Source of the DNA: JABDQZ01 sp963801985
Lineage (GTDB): Bacteria > Pseudomonadota > Gammaproteobacteria > Chromatiales > Chromatiaceae
Direction of reading: 5' to 3'
DNA length: 64,000 bases
NCBI GenBank assembly: GCA_963801985.1
Contig: CAWDGV010000007.1
Span: 124,001-188,000, forward strand
The stretch's first letter is position 1; each line of letters starts with the position of its first letter. The notes below the pieces were generated by a model. The model searched no databases. It was given only the letters and a program-made list of their open reading frames with translations, and was not told the DNA's origin. The position numbers and the translations under genes are program-made. Below are positions 1 to 8,780 of the stretch, piece after piece.

Positions 1-551
1 TAGCTTTTGCATTTTTCATGTCATCATCAGTGTAGAGACCACATTTAGGACAGGTTGCGCCAATAGCAATATTCAGTGCTGCCATTTTTGCAGCAGTGTC
101 ATCGCCCGTCAGCTTGGAATCAAACAACCATGAATATGATGGCATATTAGATTCCGGTACAACATCACGAGGATTGTAAAGATGAGCAAAATGCCAATCA
201 TCACTGTAACGACCCCCAACACGTGCCAGGTCAGGACCTGTACGTTTTGAACCCCACTGGAACGGGTGATCATAAACAGACTCACCAGCAACAGAGTAGT
301 GACCATAACGTTCCGTTTCAGCACGGAATGGACGAATCATTTGTGAATGACAGTTATAGCAACCTTCAGCAGATATACACATCCCGACCTTCAAGGGCGA
401 GAGCGTCATATCTTTCAACGCCTTCAATAGGTTCAGTTGTTTCATTGAGGAAGAACAGCGGGACAAATTCAACCAGTCCACCAGCTAATGCTACCAGGAC
501 AACAAGAACGATCATCAGGCCTATATTTTTTTCTACGACTTCATGACTCAT
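1..551 (-). CDS. ccoO: cbb3-type cytochrome c oxidase subunit II, 3'-truncated by the window, apparent frameshift
   Basis: Membrane-anchored monoheme subunit of the high-affinity cbb3 oxidase. The start at 551 follows an AGGAGG ribosome site. Residues 1-60 carry the N-terminal membrane anchor. The frame then meets a stop at 366-368. One base away, the reading continues perfectly with the heme motif CYNCH, the typical FRAETERYGHYS block, the block GPDLARVGGRYSDDWH and on to the window edge. An extra base therefore lies within 368-371. Near the edge the protein has a CPKC-containing insertion (about 40-55) not usual for CcoO. It lies 12 bases after ccoN in the same operon. Frameshift by sequencing error is more likely than a true pseudogene, since three neighbouring genes show the same defect. 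Confidence 0.88.
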
Positions 552-563
552 TTTCTAGTCCTC

Positions 564-1985
564 CTAGTGAGCAGCTACTTGAGGGATGGCATCATCTGCT
601 TCGCCTTGGTCAGAGATAGTTTTCACGACGTTGTAAATCATGATGAACATACCACCGAGGAACAGAATGCCACCGAGTAAGCGGATGTAGTAGAAAGGAT
701 AGGTTCTTTCTACAGACTCGATGAAGGAGTAGGTCAGGGTGCCATCAGCATTGACTGCACGCCACATCAGACCCTGCATCACACCGGCGATCCACATTGC
801 AGCAATGTAGAGTACGGTACCGATAGTCGCAATCCAGAAGTGCAGTTCAATCAATTTAGTGCTGAACATGCCTTCGCGTCCATACAGACGTGGGAACAAT
901 GAGTACAAAGCACCGATTGAAACCATGGCAACCCAGCCCAAGGCACCGGAATGAACATGACCAACAGTCCAGTCAGTGTAATGAGACAGGGCATTTACTG
1001 TCTTGATTGCCATCATCGGACCTTCAAAGGTAGACATACCATAGAAAGACAGCGAAACAATCAGGAATTTCAGTACTGGATCAGTTCTCAGTTTGTGCCA
1101 TGCACCTGACAGGGTCATGATACCGTTGATCATGCCACCCCAGGACGGAGCCAGCAGGATCAGTGAGAACAGCATACCGACAGTCTGGGTCCAGTCTGGC
1201 AAAGCAGTGTAATGCAGATGATGAGGACCAGCCCACATGTAGGTTGAAACCAGTGCCCAGAAGTGGACAACTGACAAACGGTATGAGTATACCGGACGGC
1301 CAGCCTGTTTGGGTACGAAGTAATACATAATACCCAGGAAGCCGGCTGTCAGGAAGAAGCCAACAGCGTTATGACCGTACCACCACTGGATCATCGCATC
1401 GATGGCACCAGGATAGAAGCTGTAACCCTTTGTGAGTGTGACTGGGATAAAAGCACTGTTCACCAGGTGCAGCAGGGCAACAACCAGGATAAACGCACCA
1501 AAGAACCAGTTGGCAACATAGATATGTGGAGTCTTGCGCTTAACAATGGTGCCGAAGAAAACGATGGCATAGGTGACCCAGACAACAGTGATCAGCAAAT
1601 CAATCGGCCATTCCAGTTCGGCATATTCCTTACCACTGGTAATACCAAGTGGGAGGGTAACAGCGGCAAGAACGATGATCAGGTTCCAGCCCCAGAAGGT
1701 GAAAGCTGCCAACTTGTCACTGATGAGACGAGCCTGACAGGTACGTTGAACCACGTAATACGATGTGGCAAATAAAGCAGAACCGCCAAATGCGAAGATT
1801 ACAGCATTGGTGTGTAGTGGTCTCAGTCGTCCAAATGACAGGAATGAGATACCGTCGGTGAGTGTCGGGAATGCCAGCTGGGCGGCGACGATGACGCCAA
1901 CGAGCATGCCTACAATACCCCAGATTACCGTCATAAAGGCAAACTGGCGCACAACCTTATAGTTATACGTGGCCTGTGACTCCAT
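564..1985 (-). CDS. ccoN: cbb3-type cytochrome c oxidase subunit I
   Basis: Catalytic subunit of the proton-pumping cbb3 oxidase, which reduces O2 at low oxygen tension in the inner membrane. Twelve or so hydrophobic segments are visible. Copper-B ligands are seen as H205 in WYGHNAVG and H255/H256 in GPHHLHYT, and heme ligands as H343 and H345 in GHVHSGALGW. The length of 473 aa is normal for the family. An ATG eight codons upstream (2009) keeps the frame open, but the ATG at 1985 has GGAG eight bases before it and gives the family's usual N-terminus (YNYKVVRQFAFM). It is first in a ccoNO operon, with an FNR-type box about 180 bases upstream. Confidence 0.97.
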   Translation of the reverse strand: MESQATYNYKVVRQFAFMTVIWGIVGMLVGVIVAAQLAFPTLTDGISFLSFGRLRPLHTNAVIFAFGGSALFATSYYVVQRTCQARLISDKLAAFTFWGWNLIIVLAAVTLPLGITSGKEYAELEWPIDLLITVVWVTYAIVFFGTIVKRKTPHIYVANWFFGAFILVVALLHLVNSAFIPVTLTKGYSFYPGAIDAMIQWWYGHNAVGFFLTAGFLGIMYYFVPKQAGRPVYSYRLSVVHFWALVSTYMWAGPHHLHYTALPDWTQTVGMLFSLILLAPSWGGMINGIMTLSGAWHKLRTDPVLKFLIVSLSFYGMSTFEGPMMAIKTVNALSHYTDWTVGHVHSGALGWVAMVSIGALYSLFPRLYGREGMFSTKLIELHFWIATIGTVLYIAAMWIAGVMQGLMWRAVNADGTLTYSFIESVERTYPFYYIRLLGGILFLGGMFIMIYNVVKTISDQGEADDAIPQVAAH

Positions 1986-2032
1986 TAGATTGTCTCCAAA
2001 GCGTTGCAAAAGTTAAGAATTATTAGTTTTTT

Positions 2033-2047
2033 TGATACTAAGTATCA
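2033..2047. promoter_or_regulatory. Short inverted repeat in the ccoN leader
   Basis: TGATAC-taa-GTATCA is a perfect 6+3+6 inverted repeat, 48 bases before the ccoN start. A second, looser pair (GTATC at 2063, GATAC at 2076) lies beside it. The spacing does not fit an FNR box. It may be a regulator site or a leader hairpin; the function is unknown. Confidence 0.35.
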
Positions 2048-2166
2048 GGCCCAAATTCTAGTGTATCGAAGCCAAGATACAACCCATTTAATGGACAAAT
2101 ATCTAAAGAAACGCTAATTCTAAAATTTAGACTCGGCTAATATGCTTGAAGACTTGACGAGATTCA

Positions 2167-2180
2167 TTGACATGCATCAA
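2167..2180. promoter_or_regulatory. FNR/ANR box upstream of ccoNO
   Basis: TTGAC-ATGC-ATCAA matches the FNR/ANR consensus TTGAT-N4-ATCAA at nine of ten defined positions. On the minus strand, TATTAG at 2142-2137 lies at about the distance expected for a -10 element when FNR binds near -41.5 (class II), putting transcription start near 2130. Low-oxygen activation of cbb3 oxidase genes by FNR/ANR is well established in Proteobacteria. The regulator gene itself ends only 44 bases away. Confidence 0.7.
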
Positions 2181-2223
2181 TTGAGGAAGTGAAAATCAGG
2201 CGAAATTTTGTCGCACTTTTAAA

Positions 2224-2986
2224 CTAGACGGATGCGGACGAATTTTTGTTGTTAGGTCGGTTGTGACTGTCACAAATGGCTTTGAGGGCATCGATGTCAA
2301 TCAGTTCGATATGCTTGCGTTCCACATGTAAAATGCCTTCTTCCTGGAAGCGGGTAAACAGTCGGCTGATGGTTTCTACAGCCAGGCCAAGATAATTTCC
2401 AATTTCGTTGCGCGACATGCTCAGGTTGAACTCGGTTGATGAGAAGCCGCGTTGCTTGTAGCGGCTGGACAGGCTGAGAAGGAAGGTAGCCAGTCTTTCA
2501 TCAGCATTGCGTTTGCCAAGCAAGATCAACATGTTGGATTCATTCGAAATTTCACGGCTCATCAAACGGAACATCTGATGTTGCAGGCTGGGAATTTCCA
2601 TAGAGAGTTTTTCCAGCTGGTCGTAAGGAATGAGGCAAACTGCAGTAGTTTCCAGAACTTTCGCCGTGCAGCCATGAACGCCGGTTTCAATTGCATCCAG
2701 TCCGATTATTTCACCCGGCAGATGAAAGCCCAGAACCTGTTCAGAACCGTCTTCACGGGAAATATAGGTTTTGATTGAGCCGGTTTTGACTGCGTAGATT
2801 CCTCTGAGAGGATCACCTTCACGAAACAGGTAATCATTTCTGTGATGCGGTTTGCTGCGGTGCACAATTTCATCGAGCCGGTCAATGTCACTGCTTTCCA
2901 GTCCCATGGGTAGACACAGTCGGGAGAGACTGCAGTTTTCACAGGCAACCTTAATGTTGTTGAGTGTGACGACTTTCTTGATTCAT
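2224..2986 (-). CDS. fnr: FNR/ANR-family oxygen-sensing transcription regulator, apparent 5' frameshift
   Basis: Crp-FNR family activator that senses O2 through a [4Fe-4S] cluster. From 2907 to 2224 the frame encodes the cyclic-nucleotide-like barrel, the dimer helix and a helix-turn-helix ending VETISR, the FNR-type recognition residues for TTGAT. The cluster cysteines lie upstream of the first in-frame ATG: in the corrected reading C15, C18 and C24 (CENCSLSRLC) plus C117. The only ATG ahead of them (2986-2984) is one base out of frame, and dropping one base at 2981-2983 restores a normal N-terminus starting MIKKVV and a 253-residue protein (FNR 250, ANR 244). Without the cysteines the protein could not sense O2, so an indel error is most likely. 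It lies upstream of ccoNO on the same strand. Confidence 0.9.
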
Positions 2987-3081
2987 TTTGGTTAAACGTG
3001 ATTATTTTAAAGTGGCTAAGGAATAGTTGATTAAGTTACTAGGGATTTTGCATTGTAACCGGTTTGCTGGCAAGCCATTTG

Positions 3082-3117
3082 AAAAAAAACCTCACACATA
3101 TTGTGTGAGGTTTTTTT
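3082..3117. terminator. Bidirectional intrinsic terminator
   Basis: The arms CCTCACACA (3090-3098) and TGTGTGAGG (3102-3110) form a 9-bp stem with a 3-base loop. The stem is flanked by eight A on the left and seven T on the right, so it can act in both directions. It lies 20 bases past the stop of the sulfur-globule-like gene and would isolate it from fnr. Confidence 0.9.
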
Positions 3118-3136
3118 GACTAAATAACTAGTCGGC

Positions 3137-3622
3137 TTATTTTGTGCAGGTGCTGCAGGAGCTGGCTGCAGCAGGAGCGCCATAACCGTAAGGTGCGGCT
3201 GGAGCGCCATACACCATAACCCGTATGGACGGCCGTAACCACCGTAACCACCATTGTCATAGTAGTTACCACGCATATCACCACTTCCGTAACCACGGTA
3301 ATCACCGTAGTAACCGGAATCACCACGCATATCAGCTGTTACCGCGACCACGGCCACTGAAAGTCATGTTGAAATCACCTTCAGCATCACCAGAACCAGA
3401 GCCACGGCCTTCGCCCCAGCCTGAGCCATCACCATAACCGAACCGTGAACCACGACCATCACCAGCAGACCGTTGCCCCAGTCACTACCGCCCCAGCGGT
3501 CGCCGCCGTAACCACGGTATTGTTGTCCCATGATGTCCATTCCAGGCGCTGGCTGATGACATTGACATTGCAGCAGTGCCAGCAACTAATGCGACACTGA
3601 TTACTTTGGAAAACTTGGACAT
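3137..3622 (-). CDS. Sulfur-globule-like secreted Gly/Tyr-rich protein, broken by four apparent frameshifts
   Basis: The ATG at 3622 follows a GGAGGA ribosome site. It starts a signal peptide (MSKFSKVISVALVAG, then SASA-W). After that the sense of the sequence hops between frames at about 3526, 3462, 3330 and 3215. Read across the hops it gives RGYGGDRWGGSDWGNG, then GDGRGSRFGYGDGSGWGEG, then GDFNMTFSGRGRG, then repeats of GDMRGDSGYYGDYRGYG, and ends GAPAAPYGYGAPAAA followed by a CSTC tail. Glycine/aromatic repeats with a DFNMxFSGxGRG core are typical, as I recall, of sulfur globule envelope proteins (Sgp) in purple and colourless sulfur bacteria. The total length is an exact multiple of three (161 codons plus stop), so the indels cancel. 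It stands alone, with a strong terminator. The family assignment is from memory of motifs; frameshifts are probably sequence error. Confidence 0.6.
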
Positions 3623-3669
3623 AAATCTCCTCCGAAAATTTGGCTATACAAAAAGTATGTAAATTTTTA

Positions 3670-3683
3670 GTTTGCTAGCAAAC
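3670..3683. promoter_or_regulatory. 14-base perfect palindrome in the sgp-like/pyrG intergenic region
   Basis: GTTTGCTAGCAAAC is a perfect palindrome 48 bases upstream of the sulfur-globule-like gene's start, in the 249-base divergent gap before pyrG. A dyad there could be an operator for either gene. The rest of the gap is AT-rich, with no recognisable RNA structure. Confidence 0.35.
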
Positions 3684-3871
3684 GCTGAGACTACGGGGTA
3701 AAACCGGAATCAGAATTATTCTTAGCAAATTCAACTATAGACGAGAAAACCCGGTATTGATACAAAATTTAAATAACCGGATATCTCTGACATTTTTATT
3801 TGAGGCAAGTGCCGGCATCTGATACTGTTCTCTCCGTCTTGTACACATATTCTGACGGTGCTCAAATATCA

Positions 3872-5520
3872 ATGGCAAAATACATTTTCATCACTGGTGG
3901 CGTTGTCTCGTCCCTTGGTAAAGGCATCGCTTCTGCCTCTCTTGGCGCATTACTTGAAGCGCGTGGTCTTAAAGTGACCATGATCAAGCTTGATCCCTAT
4001 ATTAATGTCGATCCAGGGCACAATGAGTCCATTTCAGCATGGTGAAGTATATGTCACCGAGGATGGGGCAGAGACTGACCTGGACCTTGGTCATTATGAA
4101 CGTTTTATCAGAACCACCATGGGTAAAAATAATAATTTTACCACTGGCCAGATCTACGAAAGCGTAATCAGGAAGGAAAGACGCGGTGAGTACCTGGGAG
4201 GAACAGTTCAGGTAATTCCCCATATCACTGATGAAATCAAAGCCAGCATCAAGCTTGGCGCAGGTAATTCGGATATCTGCATGGTTGAAATTGGCGGTAC
4301 GGTTGGTGATATTGAGTCGCTGCCTTTTCTTGAGGCAATTCGTCAGCTGGGCGTTGAACTGGGGCATGAAAATGCACTGTTACATGCACCTGACACTGGT
4401 CCCTTATATTCCGACATCCGGCGAAATAAAAACCAAGCCTACGCAGCACTCAGTCAAGGAGTTGCGTTCTATCGGTATTCAACCCGATATCCTGCTTTGT
4501 CGTGCAGCTGAAGAAGTGCCTGCAAACGAAAGAAAGAAGATCGCCCTGTTTACCAATGTTCAGGAAAGGGCGGTAATCTCAGCTGTTGATGCCGATTGTA
4601 TCTACCGGATCCCCTCCTTATTGCATGCCCAGCGGCTGGATCAGATCGTTGTTGAGCAGTTTAGACTGGATGTTCCGCCGGCTAACCTGTCTGATTGGAA
4701 CCGTGTGGTTGATGGTCTGATGAAAACTTCATCCGAAGTGGATATTGCCATGGTTGGCAAGTACGTTGATCTGACTGAATCCTACAAGTCATTGAATGAA
4801 GCATTGTCACATGCCGGCATCAGTAACCGGGTCAAGGTCAATATTCATTATGTTGACTCTGTCGAAATAGAAGCCAAGGGTACTTCGCTGCTCGATGGTA
4901 TGCATGCAATCCTGGTTCCTGGAGGCTTTGGCAATCGGGGGGTGGAAGGCAAAATTCAGGCGGTTCAGTATGCAAGGGAAAACAAGATTCCCTATCTCGG
5001 CATTTGTCTGGGGATGCAGGTTGCAGTGATTGAATTTGCCAGGCATGTAGTTGGCCTGGAAAAGGCCCATAGCACTGAATTTGACCCGTCAACGCCAGAC
5101 CCGGTAATTGGCCTGATTTCCGAATGGATGAATGCTGATGGCAGCCTTGAAACCCGCTCCGAGAACTCTGATCTAGGCGGCACCATGCGTCTGGGTGGGC
5201 AGGAATGTCGACTGGATCCCAACAGTAAGGCCTACGAAGCTTATCAGAAAGAAGTTATAGTAGAGAGACATCGACATCGTTATGAATTTAATAACCGCTA
5301 TCGTGACCAACTTACGGAAAACGGCTTGTTACTGGCAGGTTTGTCAGCGGATGAAAAGCTTGTCGAGATTGTCGAGATTCCTGAGCACCCCTGGTTTGTT
5401 GCCTGCCAGTTTCATCCCGAATTCACATCAACGCCCAGAGATGGGCATCCACTGTTTAGCGGGTTTATCCGTTCGGCAGTTGAACATTCAAAAGTGCAGC
5501 AAGAGGCCGTTGCGTCATGA
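3872..5520 (+). CDS. pyrG: CTP synthase, two apparent single-base insertions
   Basis: Makes CTP from UTP, ATP and glutamine. It starts at 3872 (MAKYIFITGGVVSSLGKG). The synthetase domain is followed by a class I glutamine amidotransferase domain with PGGFG, the nucleophile motif GICLGMQ and a catalytic HPE (QFHPEFTS). Two frame breaks occur. An extra C at 4019 turns VDPGTMSP into VDPGHNES. An extra T at 4380/4381 disrupts ALYMHLTLVPY. Removing both gives 548 residues (E. coli 545). No good ribosome site precedes 3872, but the family N-terminus supports it. The stop overlaps the kdsA start as ATGA. An essential single-copy gene is unlikely to be dead, so sequence error is favoured. Confidence 0.95.
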
Positions 5521-6356
5521 AGCTATGTCATTTTGAGGCTGGCCTGGACCAGTCTATTTTTCTGATAGCTGGTACATGTGTTATCGAATCGGAACAACTG
5601 GCGATGGATACTGCCGGACAGCTTAAGGAAATGACCTCTGCACTGGGGATCCCATTTATATACAAGTCTTCTTTTGATAAAGCGAATCGTTCATCAAAAG
5701 ATTCTTTCCGTGGTCCAGGTATGGATGAGGGCCTGCGGATATTGCAGAAAGTCAAAGATGAAATCGGCGTGCCTGTGTTAACCGATGTGCATGAAGACAC
5801 GCCACTGGATGAAGTGGCATCTGTTGTTGATGTATTGCAGACACCTGCCTTCCTTTGCCGACAGACAAACTTTATTCTGAAAGTCGCGCAACAGGGTAAA
5901 CCGGTGAATATAAAGAAAGGCCAGTTCCTGGCGCCCTGGGATATGGTTCATGTCGTGAATAAAGCCAGGTCTGCAGGCAATGAGCAGATTATGGTCTGTG
6001 AACGTGGTGCTTCTTTTGGTTATAACAATCTGGTGTCTGATATGCGTTCACTGGCCGTGATGCGTGAAACCGGTTGCCCGGTTGTTTTTGATGCAACGCA
6101 TTCGGTGCAGTTGCCCGGAGGTCAGGGCAGTAGTTCTGGTGGACAGCGCGAACATGTGCCTGTGCTTGCACGGGCTGCCACTGCTGTTGGTATTTCCGGA
6201 TTGTTTATGGAAACACACCCTGATCCGGAATGCGCCTTGAGTGACGGACCAAATTCATGGCCACTGGATAAAATGAAAGCGTTATTGACGACCCTGGTTG
6301 AACTGGACCAGTCTGTTAAAAAAGCCGGTTTCATTGAAACAACACTGAAAAAATAA
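5517..6356 (+). CDS. kdsA: 3-deoxy-8-phosphooctulonate (KDO-8-P) synthase
   Basis: Condenses phosphoenolpyruvate with arabinose-5-phosphate to KDO-8-phosphate, the precursor of the lipopolysaccharide inner core. The 279 residues match the family length. Diagnostic blocks are AGTCVIES near the N-terminus, YKSSFDKANRSS (phosphate and substrate binding), KKGQFLAPWDM, CERGASFGYNNLVSDMRSL and VFDATHSVQLPGG. The start overlaps the pyrG stop by four bases, the common pyrG-kdsA-eno order of Gammaproteobacteria, so the two are probably translationally coupled. Confidence 0.97.
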   Translation: MKLCHFEAGLDQSIFLIAGTCVIESEQLAMDTAGQLKEMTSALGIPFIYKSSFDKANRSSKDSFRGPGMDEGLRILQKVKDEIGVPVLTDVHEDTPLDEVASVVDVLQTPAFLCRQTNFILKVAQQGKPVNIKKGQFLAPWDMVHVVNKARSAGNEQIMVCERGASFGYNNLVSDMRSLAVMRETGCPVVFDATHSVQLPGGQGSSSGGQREHVPVLARAATAVGISGLFMETHPDPECALSDGPNSWPLDKMKALLTTLVELDQSVKKAGFIETTLKK

Positions 6357-6482
6357 TTCGAGATAATTGCAGGCCAGCTCAAGCCTGACAGACCGGTCAA
6401 AAACCAGGAATGATTATTGACCAGCTGGTGTTTGAGTCATTCTGTAATTGAGATCACTGAAAATAATATATTTGGAGTCAAG

Positions 6483-7763
6483 ATGTCTGAAATAGTCGAT
6501 ATTCGAGCACGGGAAATTCTCGATTCGAGAGGTAATCCAACGATTGAAGCGGATGTAATCACTGCTGATGGTGCCATTGGCAGGGCGGTCGCTCCTTCAG
6601 GTGCGTCAACCGGTTCCAGGGAAGCGCTTGAATTGCGTGATGGCGATAAAAGCCGGTATCTGGGTAAAGGGGTACTGCATGCAGTTGCCAATGTTAACGG
6701 TGAAATCCGTGACAAACTGCTGGGTATGGATGTTGAGAAACAGACTGAGCTAGATGGCGTGATGATTGAGCTTGACGGCACAGAAAATAAATCGCGTCTG
6801 GGAGCCAATGCGACGCTAGCCGTTTCACTGGCAGCAGCACATGCAACTGCACAGGAAAGGGCATTGCCACTTTACCAGTCTCTGGGAACCGGTGAGTACC
6901 GTTTACCCGTGCCTATGATGAATATTATTAATGGTGGTGAACACGCTGATAACAGTGTGGATATTCAGGAATTCATGATTTTGCCAGTTGCCGCCAGCTC
7001 CGTCAGAGAAGCTATCCGTTATGGTGCAGAAGTTTTCCACGCATTGAAATCTGTACTTGGCGCTAAGGGCCTGGCAACAACAGTTGGTGATGAAGGTGGT
7101 TTCGCTCCTAACCTGAGTTCTAACGAAGAGGCGATTGAAGTTATTCTGGAAGCGATCGGCAAAGCCGGTTTTGCTGCAGGTAAAGATATCTATCTGGGCC
7201 TGGATGCTGCGAGTTCCGAGTTCTACAGTGATGGTACCTATACACTGGCATCCGAGGGTAAATCATTTGATTCGGCAGGCTTTATTGATTATCTCGCCGG
7301 CTGGGTTGATCAGTACCCGATCATCTCCATCGAAGATGGCCTGGATGAAAGTGACTGGGACGGCTGGAAAAAGCTGACTGAAAAACTGGGTAGTAAAATC
7401 CAGCTGGTCGGTGACGACCTGTTCGTTACCAACCCACGTATCTTTAAAGAAGGCATTGATAAAGGTATCGCCAATTCAATTTTGATCAAGTTTAACCAGA
7501 TTGGTACTTTGACCGAGACGCTTGAATCGATTCAGATGGCGCATGATGCTGGTTATTCTGCTGTGGTTTCTCACCGTTCCGGAGAGACAGAAGATACCAC
7601 TATCGCTGACCTGGTAGTTGCAACCAATACCGGTCAGATTAAAACCGGGTCGCTGTCCCGATCGGATCGTGTTGCCAAATACAATCAACTGATGCGTATT
7701 GAAGACCAGTTGGGTTCTGATGCTGTGTATGCTGGTTTTGACGCATTTCCAGGTTTGAAGTGA
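6483..7763 (+). CDS. eno: Enolase
   Basis: Glycolytic 2-phosphoglycerate dehydratase; in this class it is also a scaffold of the RNA degradosome. It has 426 residues. The ATG at 6483 is preceded by GGAG (about 6473), and the frame upstream to 6417 has no homologous look. Seen are the N-terminal IVDIRAREILDSRGNPT, the catalytic loop SGASTGSREALELRDGD, metal ligands in the D-IEDGLDE-GDDLFVTN series and the C-terminal SHRSGETEDTTIADL. A 126-base gap after kdsA may hold its own promoter. Confidence 0.98.
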   Translation: MSEIVDIRAREILDSRGNPTIEADVITADGAIGRAVAPSGASTGSREALELRDGDKSRYLGKGVLHAVANVNGEIRDKLLGMDVEKQTELDGVMIELDGTENKSRLGANATLAVSLAAAHATAQERALPLYQSLGTGEYRLPVPMMNIINGGEHADNSVDIQEFMILPVAASSVREAIRYGAEVFHALKSVLGAKGLATTVGDEGGFAPNLSSNEEAIEVILEAIGKAGFAAGKDIYLGLDAASSEFYSDGTYTLASEGKSFDSAGFIDYLAGWVDQYPIISIEDGLDESDWDGWKKLTEKLGSKIQLVGDDLFVTNPRIFKEGIDKGIANSILIKFNQIGTLTETLESIQMAHDAGYSAVVSHRSGETEDTTIADLVVATNTGQIKTGSLSRSDRVAKYNQLMRIEDQLGSDAVYAGFDAFPGLK

Positions 7764-7773
7764 GTAGTGCTGA

Positions 7774-8067
7774 TTGCGGCTTCTGATTATTATCCTGGTG
7801 CTGATGTTTTTTTCACTCCAATACCGTCTTTGGGTTGGAGAGGGCAGCTATGCGGAAGTTAAGCACCTAAAGGATGAAATTGTCCGTCAAAAGCTTGAGC
7901 TTAAACAGATGCAGCAGGAAAACCTTGAATTACAGGCCGAAATTAAGGATCTGAAAAATGGTCTGGGCGCGATTGAAGAAAGGGCGCGTACTGAACTTGG
8001 CATGATCAAGAAAGGTGAAGTTTACCTGCAAATCGTAGAGCCTGAATCAGCAGATTATGCCGACTGA
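7774..8067 (+). CDS. ftsB: Cell division protein FtsB
   Basis: Bitopic septal protein that forms the FtsQLB complex linking early and late divisome. It has 97 residues: a membrane segment at about 3-16, then the typical LQYRLWVGEGSY junction, a leucine-zipper-like coiled coil at about 30-62 rich in K/E/Q, and the conserved EERARTELGMIKKGE motif near 70. The only start upstream of the membrane segment in this frame is TTG at 7774, ten bases after eno stops; an ATG at 7804 would cut the segment short. It overlaps ispD by 11 bases, the usual eno-ftsB-ispD arrangement. Confidence 0.92.
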   Translation: MRLLIIILVLMFFSLQYRLWVGEGSYAEVKHLKDEIVRQKLELKQMQQENLELQAEIKDLKNGLGAIEERARTELGMIKKGEVYLQIVEPESADYAD

Positions 8068-8779
8068 TATTTTGCAATCGGCCGGGGTAAAATACTGGGC
8101 CGTTGTGCCCGCAGCGGGAATTGGTAAAAGAATGGGTTCTGCCATACCCAAGCAATACCTGCCTTTAGGTGACTCAACAGTTATTGATCTGACCCTGGAA
8201 CGGCTTTTGTCGCATGCTGCAATTGTTGGCATTATTGTGGCAATTTCACCTGGTGATGGCTGGTGGGGTGAATCTGATTTTGCTGCGCATAACCGTGTCA
8301 AAGTTGTTCAGGGCGGTTCAGAGCGTTGTTATTCGGTTTTAAATGCCCTGCGGGTTTTGCAGCAAGAGGCGCAACCACATGACCGGGTGCTTGTGCATGA
8401 TGCAGCCCGCCCCTGTGTCAGGCATGGTGATATTTCCAGGCTAATACATAAAGTGGGTCTTTCAGAAGACGGCGGCCTGCTGGGAATACCTGTCAAGGAT
8501 ACGATGAAACGTACCAACTCACATGATGTGATTCAGTCCACACTGGATCGGGAAGGTATGTGGCATGCCTTTACCCCGCAGATGTTTCCGCTTGAAAACC
8601 TGTTGCAAGCCTTGCAGCATGCACTCGATAAGGGTGAAATGGTTACTGATGAAGCCAGTGCGATGGAATTGGCCGGTTATCATCCTGTCATGGTCGAAGG
8701 CGGCCAGGACAATATCAAGATTACACGTCCGGATGATCTTGCTCTGGCGGACTATTACCTGCAGCAGCAAAAGAACTGA
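8057..8779 (+). CDS. ispD: 2-C-methyl-D-erythritol 4-phosphate cytidylyltransferase
   Basis: Third step of the MEP isoprenoid pathway, transferring CMP to methylerythritol phosphate. It has 240 residues. The nucleotide-binding loop PAAGIGKRMGSAIPKQYL lies near residue 17. The downstream markers GGSERCYSVLNAL, VHDAARPCV, the pro-Lys segment VKDTMKRT, QMFPLENL, TDEASAMELAG and GGQDNIKITRPDDL are all present. It starts inside the end of ftsB and ends one base before the convergent tatD-family gene. ispF follows 850 bases later, so the usual ispDF pair is split by one reversed gene. Confidence 0.97.
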   Translation: MPTDILQSAGVKYWAVVPAAGIGKRMGSAIPKQYLPLGDSTVIDLTLERLLSHAAIVGIIVAISPGDGWWGESDFAAHNRVKVVQGGSERCYSVLNALRVLQQEAQPHDRVLVHDAARPCVRHGDISRLIHKVGLSEDGGLLGIPVKDTMKRTNSHDVIQSTLDREGMWHAFTPQMFPLENLLQALQHALDKGEMVTDEASAMELAGYHPVMVEGGQDNIKITRPDDLALADYYLQQQKN

Positions 8780-8780
8780 A

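Noticed and set aside
223..546. Plus-strand 107-residue frame over ccoO
   Set aside because: It is the antisense shadow of ccoO: Ser/Thr/Pro/Arg-rich with no family signal, while the minus strand gives clear CcoO motifs.
366..551. ccoO as a true pseudogene
   Set aside because: One-base correction restores all motifs, and three neighbours, one of them essential (pyrG), show the same defect. Error is more likely.
2033..2047. FNR box in the ccoN leader dyad
   Set aside because: The TTGAT and ATCA parts are seven bases apart. The better site is at 2167-2180.
3225..3437. Plus-strand His/Asn/Arg-rich frame
   Set aside because: It is the complement of the Gly/Tyr repeats of the sulfur-globule-like gene. 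The codon repeats produce it automatically.
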